Source: Pseudomonas sp. NC02
Lineage (GTDB): Bacteria > Pseudomonadota > Gammaproteobacteria > Pseudomonadales > Pseudomonadaceae
DNA length: 64,000 nt
NCBI RefSeq assembly: GCF_002874965.1
Contig: NZ_CP025624.1
Coordinates: 1,116,001-1,180,000 of the forward strand
Direction of reading: 5' to 3'
In this document: positions 38,951 through 47,312 of the stretch, one piece after another
Position numbering within the stretch: the first letter of the stretch is position 1
How the letters are laid out: every line of letters begins with the position of its first letter
Translations under genes and position numbers: made by a program
The notes under the pieces: model-generated
The model's database searches: none
The model's input: only the letters and a program-made list of their open reading frames with translations
What the model was told of the DNA's origin: nothing

Positions 38951-39808
38951 TTAGCACCAGAAGTAAAACGGTTGGCCAGTGGTATAGCCGATAAACGACT
39001 GGATGCTGATGCGCTTGCCTGAATCGAAACCGCAAATGGCATGGGGACGGCGAGTATTGATAATCACCAGTTCGTTTTTCTGCGGCTGGATGCGCAGCGG
39101 TTTTTGCAAACGATCTTCGGGCAGTTCCGCCCCTTCGAAACGGATGACCTCGTCGTAGGTAAACGCCTCGGTATCCCAAATGACCAGTTCACCTCCGGAA
39201 GGGGGTACTTCGAGGTAAATATTCGCGCTGAATTGATGTTCCAGTTCGGCAATCGACAAGGGCAGGCAATCGACATGGGGGACTGTTTCGGAGAGGTGGG
39301 CTGTCTCCGGGAACATGGCGCGGATAATGCCGCAGAACATCGGCTGGCCCTGGAACGCCGCGGTTGTCGCACCTTCTGGCCACACCTGCCGGATATGCTC
39401 CATCAGTAGATGGATGGGTGGTTTGCGCGGGGCACAGAGGTCATCGATCACGCAGCGCATGTGGGTGGCGTCTGCGTAGTATTTCTGTTGCGAATAGCTA
39501 TCTGCGGCCTTGCCGTAGGTGGAGTTGAACGGTGTTCCCCAGCGATGGACACCATAGAAATGCTGGACAACTTTTCCGTGCTCATAGGTCTCGTGGTTAT
39601 ATTCCTGGAGCGTCGCCGTTTCGTTGATATGTTTATTTAGTACTTCGCTGGTTTGTTCATTCGCGTAGTCAGGTACCCGGATGGCAAGTATTTCTCCGCG
39701 AATAAGTTTTTCCAGGCTGAGTGTGTCGAGTTGCTCAAGCGCCAGGATCCCGGGCGCCTGGCTATGCGGGACTGCAGGTATTGATTCAACGCTGTTGAGG
39801 TCCGTCAT
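38951..39808 (-). CDS. 2-oxoglutarate/Fe(II)-dependent oxygenase
   Basis: The 285-residue protein has the iron triad His178-x-Asp180 (TVPHVDCLPL) and His256 (RRPHAICGF). Arg266 in SGKRISIQSF is placed to bind 2-oxoglutarate. The aspartate is intact, so hydroxylation rather than halogenation is expected. The start at 39808 has a GGAG site. Base composition is visibly more AT-rich than the neighbours, which hints at acquisition. The gene is followed 34 bases later by the decarboxylase-family gene, suggesting that a hydroxylated amino acid or amine is made. I cannot name the product. Confidence 0.82.
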   Translation of the reverse strand: MTDLNSVESIPAVPHSQAPGILALEQLDTLSLEKLIRGEILAIRVPDYANEQTSEVLNKHINETATLQEYNHETYEHGKVVQHFYGVHRWGTPFNSTYGKAADSYSQQKYYADATHMRCVIDDLCAPRKPPIHLLMEHIRQVWPEGATTAAFQGQPMFCGIIRAMFPETAHLSETVPHVDCLPLSIAELEHQFSANIYLEVPPSGGELVIWDTEAFTYDEVIRFEGAELPEDRLQKPLRIQPQKNELVIINTRRPHAICGFDSGKRISIQSFIGYTTGQPFYFWC

Positions 39809-40000
39809 GATGAAAACTCCATGTTAGTTACAGCACGTCATATAGATAACGTTTGTTTGGCTGGGGATTTACTGGCGACAGTGAGCGTCGGATGGCGCAG
39901 GGCCAAAGTTGAGGGAAAGACTTTTGGGGAGGTATAGGACTTTTCCGAGTAAACTTTTAAATACATCGGCGCTATCGGATCGCTTTATTTCACGCATAAA

Positions 40001-40035
40001 AAAAGGCGGCTACCCACTTAGGTAGCCGCCTTTTT
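40001..40035 (-). terminator. Bidirectional Rho-independent terminator below gcd
   Basis: A 12-bp stem AAGGCGGCTACC / GGTAGCCGCCTT with a 6-base loop has T runs on both sides. On the minus strand it terminates gcd, whose stop lies about 18 bases upstream. Confidence 0.93.
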
Positions 40036-40052
40036 CTTACTGCCGGTTTTGC

Positions 40053-42470
40053 TTAATCCGGCAGTTTGAACGCCATCACATAGTCACCCTGCTTGGTGCC
40101 CAGGGAACCATGACCGCCGGCCATGACCAGCACGTACTGCTTGCCGTCCTTGCCGGTGTAGGTCATTGGTGTGGTTTGCGCGCCTGCTGGCAGGCGGCCT
40201 TCCCACAACTGCTTGCCGTTTTTCACGTCATAGGCACGCAGGTACTGGTCAAGGGTACCGCTGAGGAAGGACACGCCACCGGCGGTGGTAAAAGTCCCGC
40301 CCAGGCTTGGCACGCCCATGGTCAGTGGAATCGGAACCGGCGAGCTGTCACGCACGGTGCCGTTCTTGTGCATCCAGATGGTCTGGTGGTTGGTCAGGTC
40401 GACCGCGGCCACATAACCCCACGCCGGCGCCTGGCACGGCAGGCCCAGTGGCGACAGCATGGCTTCGAGGATCACACCGTATGGCGCGCCTTTGTTCGGC
40501 TGCACGCCTTCGGTTTCGCTGACCCGTGGGCCTTGCTTGGCAATGTCGGCGGCCGGGATCAGTTTCGATTTGAACGCCATGTAGCTTGGGTTCACGAACG
40601 CGATCTGGCGAACCGGGTCGACGGAAATGCCACCCCAGTCGAACACGCCGAAGTTACCTGGGTAAACGATCGAGCCCTGCAGCGACGGCGGGGTGAACGG
40701 ACCGTCGTAGCGCATGGATTTGAAGTCAATCCGGCACAGCATCTGGTCGAACGGCGTCACGCCCCACATGTCACGCTCCTTGAGGGGCGGTGGCATGAAG
40801 TTCAGGTCGGACTTCGGTTGGGTCGGTGCGGTGTGATCGCCGGCCACTGCGCCTTGCGGTACAGGGATTTCATTGATCGGCACTACAGGCTGACCGTTCG
40901 AGCGGTCGATCACGTAGATGCTGCCTTGCTTGGTCGACGCCATCACCGCTTGCTTCACGCCGTCAGCGGTCTTGATGTCGATCAGCGAAGGCTGGCCGCC
41001 CACGTCCATGTCCCACAGGTCATGGTGAGTGAACTGGAAGGTCCACTTCACGTGGCCGCTGTCGATGTCCAGGGCAGTCAGGCCGGCGCTGTACTTCTCG
41101 GAGTCCGGAGTCCGGTCGCCGCCGTACTGGTCGGGCATCTGGTTACCCATCGGCAGGTAGAGCATGCCGAGTTTTTCGTCCACCGCGAACATCGACCACA
41201 TGTTTGGCGAGTTGCGGGTGTAAGTCTTGCCCTCGGCCAACGGGGTGGTGTCGTCCGGGTTGCCGCTGTCCCAGTTCCACACCAGCTTGCCGGTGTGCAC
41301 GTCGAACGCACGGATCACGCCGCTAGGCTCGTCGGTGGAGACGTTGTCGGTCACGTGACCGCCGATTACCACCAGGTTCTTGGTGACGGCCGGTGGCGAG
41401 GTGGAGTAGTAACCGCCCGGGGCGAAGGTGCCGATGTTGGCACGCAAGTCGATCTGGCCTTTGTCACCGAAGTCTTCGCACATCTTGCCGGTGTCGGCGT
41501 TCAGGGCGATCAGACGGGTGTCGGCGGTAGGGACGAAGATGCGTTTCGGGCAGGCATTCGGCGCGGCGGCCGGGCTGGCGCTGCCAGTCGGGCTCTGTTC
41601 CGAGGCATACACGGCATCATCGTGATACGACACGCCACGGCAGGTCATGTGCGCCCAACCCTTGAAGTTGGCAGCGCCTTCGCTGCTAATCTTCGGGTCG
41701 AAACGCCAGATTTCCTTGCCGGTGTCCGGGTCCAGGGCAATCACCTGGCTGTGGGGCGTGCACACGTAGAGCATGCCGTTGACTTTCAGCGGGGTGTTTT
41801 CCGCGGTGGTTTCACCGGGATCGCCTGGGCCAGGGATGTCGCCAGTACGGAAGGTCCAGGCTGGAACCAGCTTGTGGGCGTTTTCCGGAGTGATCTGTGC
41901 GAGTGGCGAGTAACGATCACCGAAGGCCGAACGGCCGTAGGAGTTCCAGTCACCATCAGCCTGGGCCGGCGCAGTGCTGGCCATGCCCGGTACCGCATCG
42001 CGGTCCAGCTGGCCTTTCTTGACCATGGCGCCCGGGTCGGTGAATTGGCTGGCCAATGCAGCGGCGCCGGCCAGTACGACCGCGACGCTCAGCGCGCCAG
42101 TGCCCAGCGGCGAGGCTTGGCCACGCAGCAACGGACGGCGGAACCACGGGAGCAGCATGACGATGCCGAGAGCAAACAGCAGGGCCAGGCGCGGTACCAG
42201 TTGCCACCAGTCCAGGCCGACTTCCCACAGCGCCCATACGGTGCTGGCAAACAGCACCAGTGCGTACAAGCCCAGCGCCGCACGGCGTGTTGCCAGCAGC
42301 AACAGGCCTGTGACGGTGATGCCGAGACCGGCCAGCAGGTAATACAGCGACCCGCCGAGCATGCTCAGCTTGATCCCCCCGGCCAACAAGGCCAGGCCCA
42401 TTATCAGCAGCAAGATCCCCAGCAGCCTGGGCAGCAGGCGACTTGGACTTGAAGCACCATCAGTGCTCAT
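40053..42470 (-). CDS. gcd: Membrane-bound PQQ-dependent glucose dehydrogenase
   Basis: Gcd oxidises glucose to gluconolactone in the periplasm and passes electrons to ubiquinone; the acid formed solubilises mineral phosphate. Five N-terminal TM helices (residues 10-140) are followed by a PQQ beta-propeller with WNSYGRSAFGDRYSPLAQI, ICTP-type calcium/PQQ contacts and W-docking repeats such as ALDPDTGKEIWRF and YVIDRSNGQPV. The ATG at 42470 (MSTDGASSPSR) has a GGAGA site and gives 805 residues. It lies downstream of oprB on the same strand, a common pairing for glucose uptake and oxidation. Confidence 0.95.
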   Translation of the reverse strand: MSTDGASSPSRLLPRLLGILLLIMGLALLAGGIKLSMLGGSLYYLLAGLGITVTGLLLLATRRAALGLYALVLFASTVWALWEVGLDWWQLVPRLALLFALGIVMLLPWFRRPLLRGQASPLGTGALSVAVVLAGAAALASQFTDPGAMVKKGQLDRDAVPGMASTAPAQADGDWNSYGRSAFGDRYSPLAQITPENAHKLVPAWTFRTGDIPGPGDPGETTAENTPLKVNGMLYVCTPHSQVIALDPDTGKEIWRFDPKISSEGAANFKGWAHMTCRGVSYHDDAVYASEQSPTGSASPAAAPNACPKRIFVPTADTRLIALNADTGKMCEDFGDKGQIDLRANIGTFAPGGYYSTSPPAVTKNLVVIGGHVTDNVSTDEPSGVIRAFDVHTGKLVWNWDSGNPDDTTPLAEGKTYTRNSPNMWSMFAVDEKLGMLYLPMGNQMPDQYGGDRTPDSEKYSAGLTALDIDSGHVKWTFQFTHHDLWDMDVGGQPSLIDIKTADGVKQAVMASTKQGSIYVIDRSNGQPVVPINEIPVPQGAVAGDHTAPTQPKSDLNFMPPPLKERDMWGVTPFDQMLCRIDFKSMRYDGPFTPPSLQGSIVYPGNFGVFDWGGISVDPVRQIAFVNPSYMAFKSKLIPAADIAKQGPRVSETEGVQPNKGAPYGVILEAMLSPLGLPCQAPAWGYVAAVDLTNHQTIWMHKNGTVRDSSPVPIPLTMGVPSLGGTFTTAGGVSFLSGTLDQYLRAYDVKNGKQLWEGRLPAGAQTTPMTYTGKDGKQYVLVMAGGHGSLGTKQGDYVMAFKLPD

Positions 42471-42583
42471 AGTGTGGTTCTCCGTTACGTTTTGAATTGA
42501 TTGCGCACAGTTCACTGTAGATGACGTTCCGGCGCAGGCTTGGTTCAGGGCTAATTCGTTTTCTTCAGAATTTACTTACAACG

Positions 42584-43921
42584 TCAGAATGAGCTTTGCA
42601 GCTTGATCCCGCCGATGAGCGCGTCATCCACCTGGGCCACGGCTCCGGGGTGACGGATGTATTGCAGGTTCGGGCGCACCGTCAGCCACTGGGTGACATG
42701 GATGCCGTAATAGAGCTCAGCGCTGTATTCCGTGTGTTGAATCGGCAGGTAGGATGGGTCATCGAAGTCGTATACCGCGTGGGCCTGGTTGCTTGCCTCG
42801 GCATTCTTGCGGTAGGCCGGGTTGACGTGCACCCGGGCCACGGCGAAACCGATATCGTCCTTGGCGCGAGCGTCGAACAGGCCCTTGTAGACCACGCCGG
42901 CTTGCACGTAGTTATCCACAGCGTTGGTTTTCTTGTCGTGCATCGTGCCGTTGGCGAACACGTTCAAGCCCCGAGAATGGTCGCTGGCCAGGCTGGTGAC
43001 TTGCTGCTGCACCCCCAGCCACACCCCGTGCTTGCTGGAGGCGCTGCGATAGGCCTCGCCGCTGAGGGCTGCCGGCTGGTCGTTGCGGTCTTTATACACA
43101 TCGCTGGCCTTGGCGCTGCTGTAGTAGTAGCCGGCGCGGTATTCGCCGGGCAGGCCGTTCAGCGTAGGCGTCCACACCAGCTCAACCGGGAGCAGGGCGC
43201 CTTGGGTGCCGCTGCCGCTGAGCTTGAAGCCGTTGCCGCGATCGAGGTTGGACGGGTTCTGTTCGTAGGCGCCGACCTGGGCGTACAACTCGGGCGTCAG
43301 GTGATATTTGACCCGCAACGCCCACTGGCTCACCGGCCAGTTGTACCAGATGCTGCCAACCCAGTTACCGACCTGCGAGCCGCAGAATGCGAGGTTCTGG
43401 AAGTCGCAGGGGAAGCTGTTGAAGTCTTCACCTTCGCCAAAGCGCCCGGCCTTGATGTCGAGCTTTTGGTCGAAGAATTTCTGCTGGTACCACATCTGCG
43501 TCAGGCGCCAGGTCTGGCCACGGCCCCAGACTTCCTGGGACGAGGTAAAACCGCCCACACGCGGATCGTTGACCCGGTCATTGGTGATGTTGTTGCCGCT
43601 GCGCTCGGTCACCGTCAGCTGGAACTCGGCGTCGTGCCAGCCGAGGATCTTCTGCAGATCCATGTGCGTGCCCAGGCCGAATTGGTCGCTGTAGCGCGCA
43701 GTGCGGTCGTGATCCGAGCCGCCGTGCAGGTTGCTGCCCATTTCGCCGGTGTAGTCGAATTTGAAGTCGTAGCCTTGTTGAGACAGCGCTGTCCGAGTGC
43801 CGCCGAAATCACCCAGCATCCACGGTGATTCAGCGTCAAAGGCAGGTGCGGCCTGGGCACAGTTGATCAGGCCGAACGGCAACAGCGCAGCGCACAGGCG
43901 CAGGTTTGGGAAAGCAGGCAT
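42584..43921 (-). CDS. oprB: Carbohydrate-selective porin OprB
   Basis: OprB lets glucose and other sugars through the outer membrane. A signal peptide ends at NCAQA before APAFDAESPWMLGDFGG. The body shows 16-strand porin-like repeats and the OprB motifs NLHGGSDHDRTARYSDQFGLG and KAGRFGEGEDFNSFPCDFQNL (each cited across adjoining pieces). It terminates in phenylalanine. The ATG at 43921 is chosen; a TTG two codons earlier is possible. It precedes gcd and likely shares its sugar-dependent control. Confidence 0.93.
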   Translation of the reverse strand: MPAFPNLRLCAALLPFGLINCAQAAPAFDAESPWMLGDFGGTRTALSQQGYDFKFDYTGEMGSNLHGGSDHDRTARYSDQFGLGTHMDLQKILGWHDAEFQLTVTERSGNNITNDRVNDPRVGGFTSSQEVWGRGQTWRLTQMWYQQKFFDQKLDIKAGRFGEGEDFNSFPCDFQNLAFCGSQVGNWVGSIWYNWPVSQWALRVKYHLTPELYAQVGAYEQNPSNLDRGNGFKLSGSGTQGALLPVELVWTPTLNGLPGEYRAGYYYSSAKASDVYKDRNDQPAALSGEAYRSASSKHGVWLGVQQQVTSLASDHSRGLNVFANGTMHDKKTNAVDNYVQAGVVYKGLFDARAKDDIGFAVARVHVNPAYRKNAEASNQAHAVYDFDDPSYLPIQHTEYSAELYYGIHVTQWLTVRPNLQYIRHPGAVAQVDDALIGGIKLQSSF

Positions 43922-44215
43922 AGGCAAAATGGGGTCTTAATATTTTATGGTTTTGAAACGCAAACAGCGGCCTGGCGCGTTCGCACAAGGGCGTTGAACA
44001 CGGGCGGTCGATGGTTTGGTGGAATGATGAAACGTTTCAGTTTGTTGCTGACAAGGATAAAGCCCTGGCGCGGGGAGAGAAAGGGCTAAACGGAAGATGG
44101 ATTCTTTCGGATTTGGTAATAGTGCGCTGGATCGTCGGATTTGGTAGCAATCTGTGCGTTGGTTTGTGTTTGAGGGCGTGGTTATCTGCGTCACCAAAAC
44201 AGATGGGGGGTCGAC
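43922..44215. promoter_or_regulatory. Divergent oprB / small-gene intergenic region
   Basis: This 294-base region holds the oprB promoter side and the start of a small plus-strand module. It is AT-rich between 44030 and 44215. A GGGGG ribosome site lies just before the ATG at 44216. No clear operator repeat or promoter box could be assigned. Confidence 0.35.
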
Positions 44216-44485
44216 ATGGAAGGCGACGACAACGTAGGTGAGGCAAAGGCCGTAACAGCCGGGGAACTAGTCATTATTCTCGGTCAGTATCACAGTGCAA
44301 TGTCCAGACTGGGCTCCGGGATCATCAGTTTGTCCGGTGCTCTGAAACACAGTGAAAATGCCGAAGTGAAAGAGGCGGCAGATGAGGCTTGGTTAAAACT
44401 GAATGAGTTTATCGATTACATGGACAGCGTCGCTGATGATTTAAACGCGTTGGCCAAGGAAAAAGGCATCCCAAATGGCGAATGA
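44216..44485 (+). CDS. 89-residue acidic protein of unknown function
   Basis: A soluble, all-helical acidic protein. The central helices read GELVIILGQYHSAMSRLGSG and AADEAWLKLNEFIDYMDSVA; there is no cysteine, signal or catalytic motif. It has a GGGGG-rich ribosome site and overlaps the next gene by 11 bases, so the two are translated together. Codon use is more A/T-ending (AAA, GAT, TTA) than in oprB or gcd, which hints at recent acquisition. I do not recognise the family. Confidence 0.7.
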   Translation: MEGDDNVGEAKAVTAGELVIILGQYHSAMSRLGSGIISLSGALKHSENAEVKEAADEAWLKLNEFIDYMDSVADDLNALAKEKGIPNGE

Positions 44486-44870
44486 CCTCAAGAATAATGT
44501 GAGTTATCTTCGACACGAGTATCGTCAAGCCTCTTCACTCGAGAGTACCCGCAAAAGTGGTGGAGGCAGCGGAGGAGGAAACGACTTGGAAAAGCGTATT
44601 GATACGATTGAAAAAGCACTTCCTGATATACGCGATCGGCTTTCGCGAGTAGAGACGAAGCTCGATGGCATAAAAGAACAGATGGTGACCAAGGCTGACC
44701 TGATCGCCACAAGGGCCGAGTTTCGTGAAGACACATCAGGGCTGCGTCTTGAGATCGCCAATTTCAGGACAGACATGCAATCAATGGAAACCCGTATCCT
44801 GAAATGGTTTGTTGGAACTGCGGGCGTTCTGTCTGCCATCGCCTTTGGCGTCGCCCGACTCGTCCACTGA
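44475..44870 (+). CDS. 131-residue coiled-coil protein with C-terminal membrane anchor
   Basis: The protein has a charged N-terminus, a flexible GGGSGGG linker (residues 29-35) and a long heptad-patterned coiled coil (DLEKRIDTIEKALPDIRDRL to SMETRI). A single C-terminal TM helix (ILKWFVGTAGVLSAIAFGVA) anchors it. The pattern resembles phage XhlA-like or DUF1640-like proteins in shape only. It overlaps the preceding small gene by 11 bases and probably presents that partner at the membrane. The function is unknown. Confidence 0.72.
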   Translation: MANDLKNNVSYLRHEYRQASSLESTRKSGGGSGGGNDLEKRIDTIEKALPDIRDRLSRVETKLDGIKEQMVTKADLIATRAEFREDTSGLRLEIANFRTDMQSMETRILKWFVGTAGVLSAIAFGVARLVH

Positions 44871-44883
44871 CGTTTTCCGTTCG

Positions 44884-44912
44884 AAGCCCAGCTTCCCGCC
44901 GGGCTTTCTGGT
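44884..44912 (+). terminator. Terminator after the small two-gene module
   Basis: Stem AAGCCC / GGGCTT with an 11-base loop followed by TTCTGGTTTTT, 13 bases after the stop of the coiled-coil gene. The stem is short, so strength is uncertain. Confidence 0.55.
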
Positions 44913-44914
44913 TT

Positions 44915-46165
44915 TTAAGCCAACTTCGGCAAACACTCTTCAAGAATATCCAGCCCTTCCTCCAGCACCGCCGCTTCAATCGTCAACGGCGCCAGCAGGC
45001 GGATGATATGCCGCGATTTGCCGCTGGGCATCAGCAACAAACCCGCCTCGCGGGCCAGTGCCAGCAGCTGGGCCAGTTGTTGTGGCGCCGGGCTGCCGTC
45101 GGCGTTGGCCAGTTCGATGCCACGCATGGCGCCCACGCCGGTCAAGCGGCCGAGGTAGGGGGAGAGCCTTTTCGAACACCATGATTCATAGCGACTGACG
45201 ATCGCTTCTTCCTGCTGAGTGCCCCAACCTTGCAGGTGCTCGTCCGTCATTTCATCCAGGGTGGCCAAGGCCGCCGCGCAGGCAATCGGGTTACCGGAGT
45301 AGGTGCCGCCGAGGCCGCCTTTTGGCAGGTTGTCGAGCAATGTCTTGCGACCCACCACCGCACCCAACGGCACACCGCCGGCGATGCTTTTGCCCAGCAG
45401 GATCAGGTCCGGTTCGATGCCCAGGCGTGAGAAGGCGAAGCGCTGACCGGTGCGGCCGAAGCCGGACTGGATTTCATCGGCAATCAACAGGATGTTTTTC
45501 TCATCGCAGAAGCGTCGCAGGGCCTGGGCAAATTCCACGTCCAGCGCCAGGAAACCACCTTCGCCCTGCACGGGTTCGATGATGAAACAGGCCACGTCGT
45601 CGACGTCGATTTCCACGCTGAACAGGCGGTCCATCGCCTTGAGTGCTTCGCCGCAGGTCACGCCGTTGTCGCGGCTGGGGTAGGGCAGGTGGAACACCGG
45701 CCCCGGCAATACGCCGACTTTTTGCTTGTAGGGCGCGACCTTGCCGTTGAGATTGAGCGTCGCCAGCGTGCGCCCATGAAACGCACCGTCAAAGGCGATG
45801 ACGGCGGTGCGGCCAGTGGCGCCGCGGACAATTTTCAGGGCGTTTTCCGCCGCTTCCGCTCCACTGTTGGTGAGCATGCCACTGACCGGGTAATCCACCG
45901 GGATGAATGCGGTAAGACGGTCCATCAGTTCGATGTAGGGCGCGTGAGGCGCGGCATTGAAGGCGTAGTGGGTGAGCCTGGTGGCCTGGTCGCGGATCGC
46001 CTCCACCACACGCGGGTGGCAGTGGCCCAGGTTGAGCACGCCGATGCCGCCGACGAAATCGATGAAGCGCTTGCCGGTGGTGTCCCAGACTTCGGCGTTC
46101 CGGCCATGGCTGAGGCTGATGGGGTGGACGATGGAAATCGACTGGCTGATGGTTTCGCGGCTCAT
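44915..46165 (-). CDS. Class III PLP aminotransferase, GabT-like
   Basis: A 416-residue omega-amino acid aminotransferase. The PLP lysine is in LLGKSIAGGVPLGAVVG, the pyridine-binding aspartate is in LLIADEIQSGFGRTG, and EPVQGEGGF is conserved. Overall it resembles 4-aminobutyrate aminotransferases (GabT), which give succinate semialdehyde. No gabD lies beside it. It ends just before the convergent small module and sits next to a LysR regulator, which suggests amino-acid-responsive control. The exact amino donor is unknown. Confidence 0.87.
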   Translation of the reverse strand: MSRETISQSISIVHPISLSHGRNAEVWDTTGKRFIDFVGGIGVLNLGHCHPRVVEAIRDQATRLTHYAFNAAPHAPYIELMDRLTAFIPVDYPVSGMLTNSGAEAAENALKIVRGATGRTAVIAFDGAFHGRTLATLNLNGKVAPYKQKVGVLPGPVFHLPYPSRDNGVTCGEALKAMDRLFSVEIDVDDVACFIIEPVQGEGGFLALDVEFAQALRRFCDEKNILLIADEIQSGFGRTGQRFAFSRLGIEPDLILLGKSIAGGVPLGAVVGRKTLLDNLPKGGLGGTYSGNPIACAAALATLDEMTDEHLQGWGTQQEEAIVSRYESWCSKRLSPYLGRLTGVGAMRGIELANADGSPAPQQLAQLLALAREAGLLLMPSGKSRHIIRLLAPLTIEAAVLEEGLDILEECLPKLA

Positions 46166-46271
46166 GGATCCGGGACTCAAGAATAGGATGCGTCCTTTTA
46201 TCTAAGCCGTGAGCCGCCTTGCCCCGCAAACGAAATAAAGTCGCCGGATCATTATTAAAAGTCGGGATGTG

Positions 46272-47168
46272 CTATGGCGAGGGAGCAAGCTCCCTCGCCA
46301 CATCCACCATCCAGTTCAGGAACGCCTTCACTTTCGGGATCTCCCCGGCATGCTCGGCATGGGCGATAAAGTGCGCGCCGGCACTCGGCATTCTGTAATC
46401 CCAGGGGATCATCAGGCTGGCGTTCGCCAATTCCTCGGCCACCAGATACTGCGGCACCAACGCCACGCCGTACCCCGATTGCGCGGCGCGGATGCACATG
46501 TAGAACGTGTCGAAACGCGGCCCGTGGTAGCTGTTTTGCGAGTGCAGGCCCTGTTCCAGAAACCACTCGTGCCAGGCTTCCGGGCGCGAGGTGCATTGCA
46601 GCAAGGTGTGGCGGGACGAGGCGTCGCTGCCAGCGGCAACAAACCCGGGGGCACAGACCGGCACCACGGCTTCGCGAAACAACTCGATGCAAGTTGCCCC
46701 CGGCCACGCTCCCTGGCCGAAGAAAAACGCGATATCTGCCTTGGCCTGCAACACGTCGAACGGCTCCAGTTCGTTGCGCACGTCCAGATGGATATTGGGA
46801 TGGCGCGCGGCGAAATCCTTGAGCTTGGGCACCAGCCAGCGGTCACCGAAGGTCGGCTGGGTGGCGATGCGCAGCACTTCGGTCTCGCCACCGTAGGTGA
46901 GGATGTAGCGGCTGGAAATATCTACCTGGTTGAGGATCTTGCGTACTTCCTCCAGGTACAGCGAGCCCGCCGGCGACAGGTACAAACGCTGGCGCACCCG
47001 CTGGAACAGCGGGTGGCAGAGCATCTCTTCGAGCTGTGCCACCTGCTTGCTCACCGCGCTCTGGGTCAGGTGCAGTTCTTCGGCAGCGCGGGTGAAACTC
47101 AGGTGGCGGGCGGCAGCTTCGAAGCACTGCAGGGCGGTCATCGAAGGGGTCAAGCGTTTCGAGATCAT
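46272..47168 (-). CDS. LysR-family transcriptional regulator
   Basis: The 298-residue protein has the LysR winged helix at residues 8-65 (ALQCFEAAARHLSFTRAAEELHL then TQSAVSKQVAQLEEML) and a periplasmic-binding-like effector domain. It resembles GcvA-type members. It is divergent from an amino-acid-binding protein gene, with the operator expected in 47169-47312, and stands next to the GabT-like gene. Its last codons (ELAPSP) and stop are made by a REP hairpin, so its C-terminus was probably replaced by the repeat. Confidence 0.9.
   Translation of the reverse strand: MISKRLTPSMTALQCFEAAARHLSFTRAAEELHLTQSAVSKQVAQLEEMLCHPLFQRVRQRLYLSPAGSLYLEEVRKILNQVDISSRYILTYGGETEVLRIATQPTFGDRWLVPKLKDFAARHPNIHLDVRNELEPFDVLQAKADIAFFFGQGAWPGATCIELFREAVVPVCAPGFVAAGSDASSRHTLLQCTSRPEAWHEWFLEQGLHSQNSYHGPRFDTFYMCIRAAQSGYGVALVPQYLVAEELANASLMIPWDYRMPSAGAHFIAHAEHAGEIPKVKAFLNWMVDVARELAPSP
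46275..46301. repeat. Single REP hairpin, TGGCGAGGGAGC family
   Basis: A near-perfect palindrome, TGGCGAGGGAGC / GCTCCCTCGCCA, with almost no loop. It lies inside the end of the LysR coding region and is the only REP element I see between 32.8 kb and the right edge. It may double as a transcription stop. Confidence 0.8.
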
Positions 47169-47312
47169 GAGAAGTTCATTCCAAATCGGAAGGAGCCTTT
47201 GCCTAAACGTCGTTTGTGGCCAAGGTGTAAAGCCGTTGATACTGACCGGCAACACTATAAACGGCGCGGGTTTGTGGCGCCGAATAATAAAGACCGACAG
47301 GGAGCGCCTTGC

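Noticed and set aside
40110..42452. A 780-codon open frame antisense to gcd
   Set aside because: Composition is that of a shadow frame, and the minus-strand glucose dehydrogenase explains the conservation.
44216..44870. Calling the small pair a toxin-antitoxin system
   Set aside because: Overlap and size fit, but no toxin or DNA-binding motif is present, so it stays unknown.
47196..47300. Repeated TTTGTGGC upstream of the amino-acid-binding gene as LysR sites
   Set aside because: Only eight bases and direct rather than inverted; a T-N11-A LysR box could not be fixed with confidence.
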